Shown piece by piece: positions 1-9,458 of a DNA stretch of 64,000 nucleotides. Both the position numbers and the translations under genes were made by a program. A model generated the notes under the pieces. It did no database searches. It was not told where the DNA came from and saw only the letters and a list, made by a program, of their open reading frames with translations. The stretch comes from Rappaport israeli (GTDB lineage: Bacteria > Pseudomonadota > Gammaproteobacteria > Cardiobacteriales > Cardiobacteriaceae). Location of the stretch: positions 1 through 64,000 of the forward strand of contig NZ_LXHZ01000022.1 in assembly GCF_001888055.1 (NCBI RefSeq), given 5' to 3'. Each line of letters starts with the position of its first letter. Position 1 is the stretch's first letter.

Positions 1-149
1 AGCAAGCGCAGCAAGCGCAACAGGCGCAACAAACGCAAGCCACAGAATCCAAAGCGCTGAGCGAACAACAACAGCGCTTAGAAGCCGCTAAAGCACGCGC
101 ACAAGCACGCCGTCAAGCGCGTCAACAAAATAAAAAAGACCCCACTTGA
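1..149 (+). CDS. C-terminal tail of a truncated protein, probably RnfC
   Basis: The open frame enters from outside the window and stops at TGA 147-149. Its last 48 residues are almost entirely Gln, Ala, Arg and Lys: a run of QAQ units followed by a charged coiled-coil-like segment ending KKDPT. RnfC/RsxC proteins commonly end in such an Ala/Lys/Gln-rich tail, and rnfD, rnfG and rnfE lie 3.8 kb downstream on the same strand, so RnfC is the best guess. No iron-sulfur or flavin domain is inside the window, so the identity rests on composition and context. Any protein with a Q/A-rich tail (TolA-like, for example) would look the same. Confidence 0.4.
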   Translation, partial: QAQQAQQAQQTQATESKALSEQQQRLEAAKARAQARRQARQQNKKDPT

Positions 150-286
150 TCAACGCATAAAAAAATCCCCATAAATGCAAATATTTATGAGGAAAATGCG
201 TTCTATCTAATGACAACTTTGCAAAATTAGGCGTGTGATTTGATTTCTAGTTTTACCTTAGCTTTTAATCATTGAGCCTCTAGCCC

Positions 287-1876
287 CTATACACGCCCCA
301 TCACCAGTAGTAATACCGCCACAATAGCCGCAATTACGCCATAGACCAGCATTGGTGCAAATGTCTTACGCAATACAGCGCCTTCTTGATTATTCACATC
401 CAGCACCCCACACACAGCGATAATATTATTTAAACACACCATATTCCCCATCGCACCGCCTACTGATTGTAATGCCAATACTAACGGCACAGATAAGCTG
501 GTTGCCTCTGCAATAGACAACTGAATGCCCCCAAATGTTAAGTTTGACACGGTATTTGAGCCTGAGAAAAATGCGCCAATCGCGCCTAAATAAGAGGCAA
601 AATAAGTCCATTTATCCCCTGCAAAGCCAGCAAAGCTCTCACCAATGATAACTACCATTGAGCGTTCTCCCCCTGCCAACATCAATTTCACCATGATTAA
701 TGCCCCTAAAAGCGCTAAAAATGGTTTTCTCACCTGTGCAAAACTTTGTGAGAAAATTTGTCGCGCCTGCCCACGTGGTAGCTTATAAATAAACACCGAC
801 ACCGCCACCGTCACCACAAAAGGAATCAACGCTGGCACATACAGCGTTTTATAATCTGCGCTCACGCCCTGCGATAAAATATCTTTCCAAACCACAATCA
901 AAGATTGACTCACTTCAATCTGCCCCAAAGCGCCTAAATTAAGCGCAAACCAACGCGTGACATCTATGAGTAATCCCTTAATGCCTAATTGTGGAATGCG
1001 CGTGACCACTAAAATCACAATCAACATAAAAATCGGCAATAATGCTCGCATTACCACAGCAAAATCAACAGGTTGTTCTGAGGCACGCTCAATGCGCTCA
1101 AGCCCAACCCCTTTATTGGCAAGCACCACCGATAAAAGCAAACCAATCGCCCCACCCACCAAAGAAGGAAATTCATAATTGACCTGCGCTAAAAGATAAT
1201 AGGGCACCGTACACGCCAACACACTCAAATACACATACAACCAATTGCGCTTCACACTCTGCCAACTGACAATTAAAGTTAAAGCCAACGGCGCAATCAC
1301 CAACGCCGCTACAAAGTGAATGAGCGCCGATAATTGCCCCACCTCTAAAATAACCGCCTCAGATAATTTCAACGGCTCAAAGCCAAACCACGTCGGCGTT
1401 CCCACCGCCCCAAACGACACTGGCACACTATTCATCACCAAAGTAAACACCGCCACCTTAAAAGGCGGATAACCCAGCGACATTAAAATAGGAGCAGCAA
1501 TTGCCGTTGGTGTCCCAAAGCCACTTGCGCCCTCAATCATAAAAGCAAAAGCCCAGCCAATAATCATCAACTGCGCCACAGGATTTGGACTAATATTGCC
1601 CAACCAACGTTGTAACACCGAAATATTGCCCGAGGCCGCCATCATTTGATTAAACAATACCGCCCCAAAAATAATTGTAATTGGCGTAAGCGTTGCGATC
1701 ATTCCAGCCAATACATTGGCATTAAGCACCATAAACGCATTAGAAAAATAGCCCAACTGCAACACATACACCAAAAGCGCAATCGCTGGTAACGCCACAT
1801 ACGACGGCCAGCCCTTAGGTTTAACCATCAGATAAATCAATAACGCAATTGGTAGCACGCTGAGTAACAACGCCAT
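287..1876 (-). CDS. lldP: L-lactate permease (LctP/LldP family)
   Basis: About 529 residues of very hydrophobic protein with a dozen or more membrane segments. It has the family's conserved stretches: EGASGFGTPTAIAAP in the first third and GSNTVSNLTFG near the C-terminus. The family imports lactate (and often glycolate) with protons across the inner membrane. The ATG at 1876 is preferred over the one 12 bases upstream because a GGAGG lies just before it. It follows lldD on the same strand with a gap of about 60 bases, so uptake and oxidation of lactate are probably transcribed together. Confidence 0.93.
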   Translation of the reverse strand: MALLLSVLPIALLIYLMVKPKGWPSYVALPAIALLVYVLQLGYFSNAFMVLNANVLAGMIATLTPITIIFGAVLFNQMMAASGNISVLQRWLGNISPNPVAQLMIIGWAFAFMIEGASGFGTPTAIAAPILMSLGYPPFKVAVFTLVMNSVPVSFGAVGTPTWFGFEPLKLSEAVILEVGQLSALIHFVAALVIAPLALTLIVSWQSVKRNWLYVYLSVLACTVPYYLLAQVNYEFPSLVGGAIGLLLSVVLANKGVGLERIERASEQPVDFAVVMRALLPIFMLIVILVVTRIPQLGIKGLLIDVTRWFALNLGALGQIEVSQSLIVVWKDILSQGVSADYKTLYVPALIPFVVTVAVSVFIYKLPRGQARQIFSQSFAQVRKPFLALLGALIMVKLMLAGGERSMVVIIGESFAGFAGDKWTYFASYLGAIGAFFSGSNTVSNLTFGGIQLSIAEATSLSVPLVLALQSVGGAMGNMVCLNNIIAVCGVLDVNNQEGAVLRKTFAPMLVYGVIAAIVAVLLLVMGRV

Positions 1877-1936
1877 AAAATCCTCCATTAGTAATTGTAT
1901 TATTTAATAAATTATAAAATCATCAAACTATCATTG

Positions 1937-3103
1937 TTAACGCGGCAAGGTCTCCTTAATCAAGAAATTTTGTAAATCATTCACCGTTGGACAATTGAGC
2001 TGCTCCATCACCTGCTGAAATTCGCGTTTTAAAATCGCTGCAACTTGGTCTCCCCCCTCACTGCCTAAAGCGCCTGTGCCATACATAAACGGACGCCCCA
2101 AAAACACAAATTCCGCACCCGCTGCTAATGCACGCGCAATATCAGGGCCTGTGCGCATTCCGCTATCCATCATAATGCTAAATTTGCCTTTAAATTCTTC
2201 TACAATGGGCGTAAGCGTCTTAATCGTTGAAGGGCCAGCATCCAACTGACGCCCACCATGATTAGAAACAATAATGCCATCTACGCCCAAATCAGCCGCC
2301 TTAGCGGCATCTTCCACGCTTGCAATGCCCTTAATCACAATCTTACCTGGCCATTTATCTTGTAATGCTTTTACACGGTCGCACGTCAAGCGCCCATCAA
2401 ACGTCTCATCCATAAACACCCCTAACCGACGCAAATCCATTCCCTCAGGCATATATTTTTCCATCGTCTTAAAGCGTGGCATCCCACCATTTAAAAGCGT
2501 TTCAAATGCCCACGTCGGACAACGCATTGCCTCAAAAATATTACGCAACATCATCTTAGGCGGCATCCCCAAACCATTGTAAATATCCCGCGGACGATAG
2601 CCAAAACTCGGCACATCGGATAACAACACCAACACCTCACAACCATTATCATGCGCTCTTTTTAAGATATCGTCGCGAATCTCCTCCTTTGCAGGGTGAT
2701 ACAACTGAAACCAAAAATTCCCATTTGTAATTTTTGCTGTCTCTTCAATTGAAATCGTTGTAACCGTTGAGAGCATAAAAGGAATATTGTAATCCACAGA
2801 GGTTTTCGCCAAATATTCCGCCGTTTTTGGCCACATTAGCGACTGCAACCCCACCGCTGTAATCCCAAATGGCACATCATACGTTTTACCAAAAAGCGAC
2901 TGCGTAAGCGAGACAGACAACTGATCATTTAAATACTGCGGCATCAACTCAATTTGACGCAATTCACTGGTATTTTTATCTACATTGATATCGTCATTAC
3001 AGCCCTCAATCAAATAATCATAAGCAAAGCGTGGCATACGCTTTTTTGCCTGCTGACGTAAATGCTCAACTGAAGGAAAATCCGTATTAATATTAAAAGT
3101 CAT
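1937..3103 (-). CDS. lldD: FMN-dependent L-lactate dehydrogenase
   Basis: A 388-residue member of the FMN-dependent alpha-hydroxyacid dehydrogenase family. It oxidises L-lactate to pyruvate at the inner face of the membrane and passes electrons to quinone. The active-site segment VSNHGGRQLD with its catalytic His, the FMN-phosphate-binding DSGMRTG, and the late GRPFMYG motif are all present. The second of two adjacent Met codons (start 3103) is chosen because AGGAGA sits seven bases before it. It is first in an operon with the lactate permease. No lactate-responsive regulator gene is seen nearby. Confidence 0.93.
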   Translation of the reverse strand: MTFNINTDFPSVEHLRQQAKKRMPRFAYDYLIEGCNDDINVDKNTSELRQIELMPQYLNDQLSVSLTQSLFGKTYDVPFGITAVGLQSLMWPKTAEYLAKTSVDYNIPFMLSTVTTISIEETAKITNGNFWFQLYHPAKEEIRDDILKRAHDNGCEVLVLLSDVPSFGYRPRDIYNGLGMPPKMMLRNIFEAMRCPTWAFETLLNGGMPRFKTMEKYMPEGMDLRRLGVFMDETFDGRLTCDRVKALQDKWPGKIVIKGIASVEDAAKAADLGVDGIIVSNHGGRQLDAGPSTIKTLTPIVEEFKGKFSIMMDSGMRTGPDIARALAAGAEFVFLGRPFMYGTGALGSEGGDQVAAILKREFQQVMEQLNCPTVNDLQNFLIKETLPR

Positions 3104-3231
3104 CACAATCTCCTATGAAAAAATATCAAACGGTAGATTAACAAAAAATTAACGCTTAAACCATCTCTCTATCTAACACAACCCATTTTCACCCCCACCC
3201 CAGAGCCTACCCACCACTATAAAAAACCATC

Positions 3232-3867
3232 CTAACGCCAACAGCTATATAAAACCGCCGCCATCACCCCAGCCAACACATCATCTAACAAAATTCCAAG
3301 CCCCCCACCCACACGCCGATCAGCCCAACCAATTGGAAAAGGTTTTAACACATCAAACAAACGAAACAACACAAACGGCAACAACAAAAACCCTCCTGCT
3401 ATCCCCCCCTGCATCCACATCCCCTTCTCAAAAGACACCTGCATCATCAGCCACAACATCTGCCCCCACCAATCCTCATTGTGAAATCCTCCCCCCTCAG
3501 GCAAAGACACCGCCACATGCGCGCACATCGTCAACGGCAACATCGCAATCCACATCCCCACCCATTCATCAAACACAATATGCGCATTATCATGCCCCCC
3601 CATCAACTGCGACGTCTTCCCGCACACCCAAGCCCCTACCGCCATTCCCATGATCGTCAACCCCCAAAACCCTTGCGGATACAACAACAAAGGACATGCC
3701 AACACAAACGCCGCCAAACTTCCCCAAGTCCCAGGGGCAACACGTGGCAACCCAGATCCCAAACCAATCCCCAAAATATACGCCAAACGCTCCCACCAAC
3801 GCGCTGAGACTGGACAAGGCGGACAATCCACCCCCTGCCCTTTACTCACTCCTCGCCCTTGTGCCAT
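3232..3867 (-). CDS. pgpA: Phosphatidylglycerophosphatase A
   Basis: About 211 residues. It removes phosphate from phosphatidylglycerophosphate to make phosphatidylglycerol in the inner membrane. The family signature is clear: GSGLPRVAPGTWGS near the N-terminus, a central DEWVGMW (the family's DExxG motif) and a C-terminal DDVLAG. Several hydrophobic segments are present. The N-terminus before the WWERLAY segment is longer than usual, so a later start is possible. The gene is divergent from rnfD, with about 100 bases between them, and lies between the lactate operon and the rest of rnf, which is not a usual neighbourhood. Confidence 0.9.
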   Translation of the reverse strand: MAQGRGVSKGQGVDCPPCPVSARWWERLAYILGIGLGSGLPRVAPGTWGSLAAFVLACPLLLYPQGFWGLTIMGMAVGAWVCGKTSQLMGGHDNAHIVFDEWVGMWIAMLPLTMCAHVAVSLPEGGGFHNEDWWGQMLWLMMQVSFEKGMWMQGGIAGGFLLLPFVLFRLFDVLKPFPIGWADRRVGGGLGILLDDVLAGVMAAVLYSCWR

Positions 3868-3967
3868 ACCGCCTCCTATTCACTGATAAAAAATCATCCC
3901 ACTATACAACAACCCCATCGGCAAATCTTGCTACAATAGCGCCTAATTTCCTAATTCCAATCCAACC

Positions 3968-4893
3968 ATGCCCACCCCACCTCTTCAAAGCTCCCCCTTC
4001 ATTCACCTCGCCTTTTCCCTTCGCTACATGATGTGGCAAGTTCTACTCGCCCTCCTCCCCGCCCTTAGCTTCTTCTTTACTACCAAGGCAGCCGCTGGCT
4101 TTTTCAACTGGCACTAAGCGCTGTAGTTGCCTTAAGCGTTGAAGCGCTCATGCTCATCATCAGACAAAAACCACGCAAACTACAGACATTAAGCGATGCC
4201 AGCGCCTTACTCACCGCCTTTCTTCTCGCACTATCTGCCCCAATTACCCTCTCACCTTGGCTCCTTAGCCTCGGTATTGCCTTTGCGCTTATCTTTGGCA
4301 AACACCTATACGGTGGCATTGGCATGAACCTCTTCAACCCCGCCATGCTGGGCTACACCTTCCTCCTACTCAGCTTCCCCGCACAAATGAGCGTCCATCT
4401 TCCCCTAGATGCTGGCATAGACGCCACCACCGCCGCCACCCTCTTAGACCATAGCCGCGCACTTCGCATCGAACAAACCCCATTGCCCGACTACCCAATC
4501 TCCCCTCCCACCCATCTCCTTAACCTCGCATGGCTAACTGGCGGCGCCTATCTTGTTTGGCGACGTTGTGCGACTATCGACTCATCATCTCTGTGTTGCT
4601 CGGCATCCTCATCACCGCCAGCCTCTTTTACGCCATCAACCCACAAAACTACCTAAGCCCCTCCTACACTTAACCAGTGGCGCAAGCTCTTTGGCGCATG
4701 TTTTATCGCCACCGACCCCGTCAGTGCCGCTACCACCCCACGCGGACGCTGGATTTACGGACTCCTTATCGGACTACTCACCGTCTGCATCAGAAACCTC
4801 GGCAACTTCCCCGACGGCTTCGCCTTTGCCATCTTACTTGCCAATGCACTGGTTATCTTCCTTGACCCCCTAACCCAACCCCGCTACCGCTAA
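3968..4893 (+). CDS. rnfD: Electron transport complex subunit RnfD (frameshifted)
   Basis: Rnf membrane subunit carrying a covalent FMN. The complex couples ferredoxin/NADH electron transfer to ion pumping. The protein is spread over several frames: residues from ATG 3968 read [15 protein letters not shown], then a break near 4100 leads into [19 protein letters not shown], then breaks near 4565 and 4690 lead to [15 protein letters not shown] and a normal family C-terminus. Joined, it is about 308 residues, shorter than usual. The FMN-attachment motif usually written SGAT appears as SGAS beside a break, so the last base there may be misread. The stop overlaps the rnfG start (TAATG). Breaks at three places with every piece still conserved argue for sequence errors. 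Confidence 0.85.
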
Positions 4894-5483
4894 TGAACCA
4901 TCCAAGCCTACAAAGCGCCCGCAATCTCGCCCTCTTCGCCCTAATTAGCATCAGCTTAGTGAGCCTTATCTACCTTAGCATGCAACAACGCATTGAGCGC
5001 CAAACCACCAACGCCACCCTCGCCCAATTTCGCGCCCTAGCCCCAAACCACCCCATAAACGCCGAATTACTAGACAGCGCCCAACCCCTCACCCTAGGCA
5101 AGCACAACGTTATACATTACCCTGCCAGCGCCAACCGCCCCATCGATTTTTTCCAAGCCACCACCTCTAAAGGCTACAGTGGCAACATCACCCTTCTTAT
5201 TGCCATCAGTGCCGACAAACAAACCCTCCTTGGCGCACGCACCCTAAGCCACAGCGAAACCCCTGGGCTAGGCGATAAAATTGACACCAACATCTCCCCA
5301 TGGATACTCAACTTCAACCAACTCAACATCGCCCAAACCCACTTCGCCGTTGACAAAGACGGCGGAGAATTCGACAGCTTCACCGGCGCAACCATCACCC
5401 CACGCGCCGTAACCACCCTAATTGGCACAATCGCCCACAACTGGCAAACCCACACGGAGCCCTCCCATGACCCCCAACCATAA
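4893..5483 (+). CDS. rnfG: Electron transport complex subunit RnfG
   Basis: 196 residues: one N-terminal membrane anchor (about residues 10-30) and a periplasmic FMN-binding domain. The SFTGATITP segment near residue 165 carries the Ser/Thr-Gly-Ala-Thr motif whose final Thr holds FMN through a phosphoester bond. The upstream ETPGLGDKI segment is also typical. It starts on the stop codon of rnfD and its end overlaps rnfE by 17 bases, so the three are translationally coupled. The order D-G-E matches rnf operons in other gammaproteobacteria. Confidence 0.93.
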   Translation: MNHPSLQSARNLALFALISISLVSLIYLSMQQRIERQTTNATLAQFRALAPNHPINAELLDSAQPLTLGKHNVIHYPASANRPIDFFQATTSKGYSGNITLLIAISADKQTLLGARTLSHSETPGLGDKIDTNISPWILNFNQLNIAQTHFAVDKDGGEFDSFTGATITPRAVTTLIGTIAHNWQTHTEPSHDPQP

Positions 5484-6168
5484 AAAAATCCTCCTAAACG
5501 GACTTTGGCACAACAACCCAGCGCTCGTCCAAATCCTCGGACTTTGCCCCCTGCTAGCCGTCTCCAATAACGCCATTAACGCCCTTGGGCTAGGCATTGC
5601 CACCTTATTTGTCATGCTCACCTCAAACCTACTCGTCTGCGCCAGCCGCCACTGGATTCGCACAGAAATCCGCATACCCGTCTTCGTTCTACTCATCGCC
5701 AGCGCCGTAACCGTCGCCGAGCTACTCATCAAAGCCTTTGCCTATTCACTCTATCAATCCCTAGGCATCTACCTCGCCCTTATCGTAACCAACTGCGCCA
5801 TCATCGCGCGCGCCGAAGCCTTTGCCATCAAAAACCCCCTAAAAGACGCCGCACTCGATGGATTTGCAATGGGTTTAGGCTTTGCCATCGTCTTATTCAT
5901 TTTAGGCTCAATGCGCGAAATCATCGCCACAGGTAGCCTTTTTGCAGGCGCAGAGCGCCTCTTTGGCTCATCCGCCAGCGCCCTTAAAATTGAAATTTGG
6001 TCAAGTGATTACGGCGTTTTACTCGCAGCACTCCCAGCAGGAGCATTCATCGCCTACGCCCTTCTCATCGCCTTAAAAAATGCCTTTGACGACCGCCAAA
6101 AACAACATGCCCAAAGCGCCAACCCCTACCACCAAAGCCCCGAAGCCGCCGCCCACACCAAACCCTAA
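5467..6168 (+). CDS. rnfE: Electron transport complex subunit RnfE
   Basis: About 233 residues with six membrane segments. The N-terminal [12 protein letters not shown](I)LGLCPLLAV is the RnfE/NqrD-family signature, and SMREIIATG occurs later. ATG 5467 is preferred over an upstream in-frame ATG because it starts directly before the MTPNHKK segment that matches the family length. With RnfA (not in the window) it forms the membrane core of the complex. The C-terminal tail is rich in His, Gln and Ala. Its stop codon overlaps the stop of the convergent permease gene by two bases, with no terminator between the two. Confidence 0.93.
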   Translation: MTPNHKKILLNGLWHNNPALVQILGLCPLLAVSNNAINALGLGIATLFVMLTSNLLVCASRHWIRTEIRIPVFVLLIASAVTVAELLIKAFAYSLYQSLGIYLALIVTNCAIIARAEAFAIKNPLKDAALDGFAMGLGFAIVLFILGSMREIIATGSLFAGAERLFGSSASALKIEIWSSDYGVLLAALPAGAFIAYALLIALKNAFDDRQKQHAQSANPYHQSPEAAAHTKP

Positions 6169-7292
6169 CGCTTACGCACCCGCCCCACCCACAACAACAT
6201 CCCAACAAACCCCACCAACAACCCCAACAACACCACAAAATAGCGCCCATAATCACTTACCGACCCACCCAACTGATTGAGCCCCACACCAGCATGAATC
6301 GCCGCCGTACTCGGCAACCCCCAACGCAACCACTGCAACACCCAAGCAACTGCGCCACAGGCCAAGAAAACCCACTAACAAAAAACATCGGTAACGCTGA
6401 GAAAATCAACCATTGCATCGTCCGCTCACGGTCTTTAAACCACAGCCCAAACAAACACCCCAATGCCGCCACACACGGCGAAAACAGCGCAATCAACACA
6501 GCATTACCCCCAGCCATTCCCCCCGCGCGCATAGCCCCAAAATACAAACATCCAACCCGTATACCCCAAACACACCACAGCATGCAATCCTGCCAAACTC
6601 ACTAAACGCGCCAACCACACCCGCACCCCAGCAAAAGCCTGCCCCCGCTCCGCCCACGTTGCCACCATCATCGCCGCTGCCATTAACAACGTCTGTTGCA
6701 AAATCAACCAAGCCACCGCCGAAACCACATATTGCCCATAGCCCTCATTCACATTCCCCAGCGTCTGCACCGCCAACCCCAACGGCTCACGCACCACCTC
6801 CATCGTCGCCCGCCCCAACCCCATACGCGCCAACTGTTGTAACTCAATCCCAGCAGATAAAGTGCCAATCGCCTCCGCCATCGCCTGTTGAGCATTTTTC
6901 CCACCCAACACATACCCCCCATGCCCTTGCATAGGCAAACGCACCGACTCGCCTGCCAACACACGCTGTTGCAAATCATGCGGAATCAGCAAAATCGCCA
7001 ACACCTCACCCCGTTGAAGCGCCCCTACCGCCTCATCTATACTTAGCGACTGCTCCAAAGCCAACACAGGCGACGCCTGCAACATCAACACCAAGCGACG
7101 CGACAACCCATCTCGCGCCTCATCCACCACCGCCACAGGCAAATTGCGCGTTAACTGCGAAGCATACGGCCACGGATAATACAACCCATATAAAATCGGC
7201 GCGATAAGCAAAATCAACATCACCCCCCTATCACGCACAATCACCTTAAACGAGCGCCACACCAAATGCCAAAATCCCTCTTGTCTGCTCAT
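6165..7292 (-). CDS. ABC-2 type permease, second of a pair (frameshifted)
   Basis: Rebuilt from three overlapping frames, about 375 residues. An N-terminal membrane segment ([17 protein letters not shown]), a periplasmic domain (PVAVVDEA..., typical of YhhJ/YbhR/YbhS permeases) and five C-terminal membrane segments including [14 protein letters not shown]. This is the ABC-2 family exporter membrane subunit. Breaks lie near 6550 and 6340, in G/C-rich runs on the coding strand. ATG 7292 overlaps the previous gene's TGA (ATGA), giving tight coupling. The operon holds two such permeases, an HlyD protein and an outer-membrane factor, but no ATPase gene. Confidence 0.8.
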
Positions 7293-8456
7293 CGACGTCC
7301 CCACCGCAAACGCAAGCGCAACGCCCGTTGCAACAACCTCCCAGCAAGTAACATCAACCCCACACCAGCAACAGATAAGCCGATTAACGGCTTAAACGCC
7401 ACCATCGGTGGCGCACCTGCCTGCAAAAGCGCCACCTGAACCTTCAAATAATGCGTTAATGGCAACCCCATCGCTACCATCTTAGCCCCCCAAGGCATCG
7501 CCGCCAAAGGGTAAGTTATCCCAGAAAAAGCAAAAGCTGGCGCGGTTAAAATCCCAGCACCAGAAAGCCCCATCCGCATCGACAACGTCCCCAGCGCCAA
7601 CACCACCCCCAACCACAGACTCAACCCCAACAGCGCCCACAAACACAACACCACCATCACCAGCGCCTGCAAACTCACCCCCGCCCCCTGCGCCATCAAC
7701 ATCACCGCCACTAACGCCCACACCGCCAACGCCAGCATCTGCCAAGTCAATTCCCCATCAACGCCCAAATCCCCAACCAAAACCCCTCACGCCCCTGAGC
7801 CACCCAAACAAACCACCGCCCCAACGTACGATGACGCAACTCCAACCCCACAGCCCCCACCCCCATCACCGTTGCCAAAATATGCAACAACGCCACAATC
7901 ACGCCTGAGGCTAAAAATTTTTGATAACTCAACTCAGGATTAAACGCCATATCCGCTACAGGCAACAACGGCATCACCGTCCCCGACGCCCCCAAAGACA
8001 AGCGCAACCGCCCCTCCATTCCAGCTGAAAGCGCGCGCACTGCCGAACTCACCGCCGCCTGAACCACCCCTGAATGCGTTCCATATTGCGCATTTACCCA
8101 CAGCGACACCACTGCACCTTCAACTCGCATCACCTGTCTTTCAAACCCACGCGCAATCCACACCACCCCAAAAACCTCCCCACGACGCAACGCGCCCTCC
8201 GCCTCCTGCTTATCAACAAAGCCAACCACCTCCACCGCCACCGTCGCATCCACCATCCGCACCAACTGCCGCGATAATGACGACCCATCCTCATCTATCA
8301 CCCCAACCGCCAACCCCTGCACCTGCGCGCTAGAAAAATCCACCACATCATGCCAATCGCCAATGCTGGCAACCCAATTAGCAACCCCCACTCAAACCCA
8401 CTCGCTGCCAACACCCGCCCCTGCCAGCGCCACGCGCGCAACAGCGCCTTACTCAC
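7289..8456 (-). CDS. ABC-2 type permease, first of a pair (frameshifted)
   Basis: About 389 residues once two breaks are closed: near 8360 (a T run in the coding strand, one T short) and near 7765 (a G run). The GTG start at 8456 overlaps the HlyD stop codon. The layout is one N-terminal membrane segment, a periplasmic domain beginning VQGLAVGVIDEDGS, the conserved FNPELSYQKFLASG before the membrane core, and five or six C-terminal segments. It is homologous in layout to the next gene, so the two probably form a heterodimer exporting a substrate through the HlyD/outer-membrane channel. The substrate cannot be told from sequence. Confidence 0.8.
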
Positions 8457-9455
8457 CTTAGCGCCTCATCAGGCAAACGCACCAACACACTCATCCCAGC
8501 GCGCATATCCTCAATTATCGTAAGCGGTTCCGCCTTAACCAAAAACGTCCGTTTATCATAGCCCTGCGCCTGATGCGTTGGGCGCCACGTCGCAAAATTT
8601 GGCAACACCGAACTGGCATAAACGCGAAAACGCACCGCCCTATCCTCAAGCGCAGGAATCCTCGCCTCAAACTCCTCACCCAAAGCAAAAAACCGCAAAT
8701 AATCCTCCCGCACATTCAACTCCAAGCGTTGCGCATGCAAATCTATCAGCGTTACCACAGGCATCCCCTGCCCCACAATCTCCCCCTCACTCGCCAGCAC
8801 ACTCGCCACCTCACCAGCAATTGGGCTTTGCAAATGGCTCTCCTGTTCTGCCACCTGCGCTTCAGCCACCCGTGCATCGCTTAATCGCACCTGTGCATTA
8901 GCTGCTTCAATATCCTCAATGCGCGCGCCCTCTTTGGCTAAACTATATTGCGCCTGCGCGGATTGATATTGTTTTTGCGCACTGACAAACTGCGCTTGCG
9001 CCTCATCTGCCTTTTGTTGACTCACCAACCCCTCAGCCACCAACGCCTGCACACGCGCATTAGATTTACGCGCCACCTCAAACCCAGCTTGTGCGCGCTC
9101 CATCTGCTCACGCGCCATCACCACCTCCTGCGCCCGCGCGCCTGCCTGCGCCTTATCCGCCACCGCCACTGAAGCATCACGCGCCGCCTGCGCTTGCGCC
9201 ACCTTCGCCTCAATCTCAGGACTATCTAAGCGCAAAATCGGCGTCCCCACCGTTAAAAATCCCCTCACGCACAAAAATCTCCCCAATGCGCCCAGCCACT
9301 TTCGCGCCAATGCGCACCTCTTTAACCTCCAACTGCCCTTGAAGCACCACTGGCTCTGGCGTCAAAGCGCGCCAATACCCCAGCCCTACCCACGCCAAAA
9401 GCGCCAACCCCAATAAAACGCCTAATCCCTGTTTGAGTTTTCTAGCCTGAGCCAT
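8453..9455 (-). CDS. HlyD-family periplasmic adaptor (frameshifted)
   Basis: About 334 residues: an N-terminal membrane anchor (LGVLLGLALLAWVGLGYW), a biotinyl-lipoyl-like half (EVRIGAKVAGRIGEIFV), a long Gln/Ala-rich coiled-coil hairpin of roughly 110 residues, the returning lipoyl half (SPIAGEVASVLASEGEIVGQG) and a beta-barrel domain. Such adaptors bridge inner-membrane permeases to an outer-membrane channel. A single break lies near 9265 in the GAGGGGATTTTT stretch of the coding strand; the protein continues across it without loss. It starts four bases after the outer-membrane factor stop and overlaps the following permease by four bases. It resembles the YbhG/YhiI group. Confidence 0.88.
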
Positions 9456-9458
9456 CTC

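Noticed and set aside
3333-4031. Several plus-strand open frames of 80-110 codons opposite pgpA
   Set aside because: They are shadows of a G-rich gene on the other strand: Pro/His/Thr-rich translations without any domain, while the pgpA frame has full family motifs.
3968-4893. rnfD as a true pseudogene
   Set aside because: All pieces remain conserved in the right order, rnfG and rnfE are intact and coupled, and many other genes here show the same type of one-base break.
8573-9342. Plus-strand Pro/His/Arg-rich frames opposite the HlyD gene
   Set aside because: Composition follows from the antisense of an Ala/Gln/Glu coiled coil; no ribosome sites and no recognisable fold.
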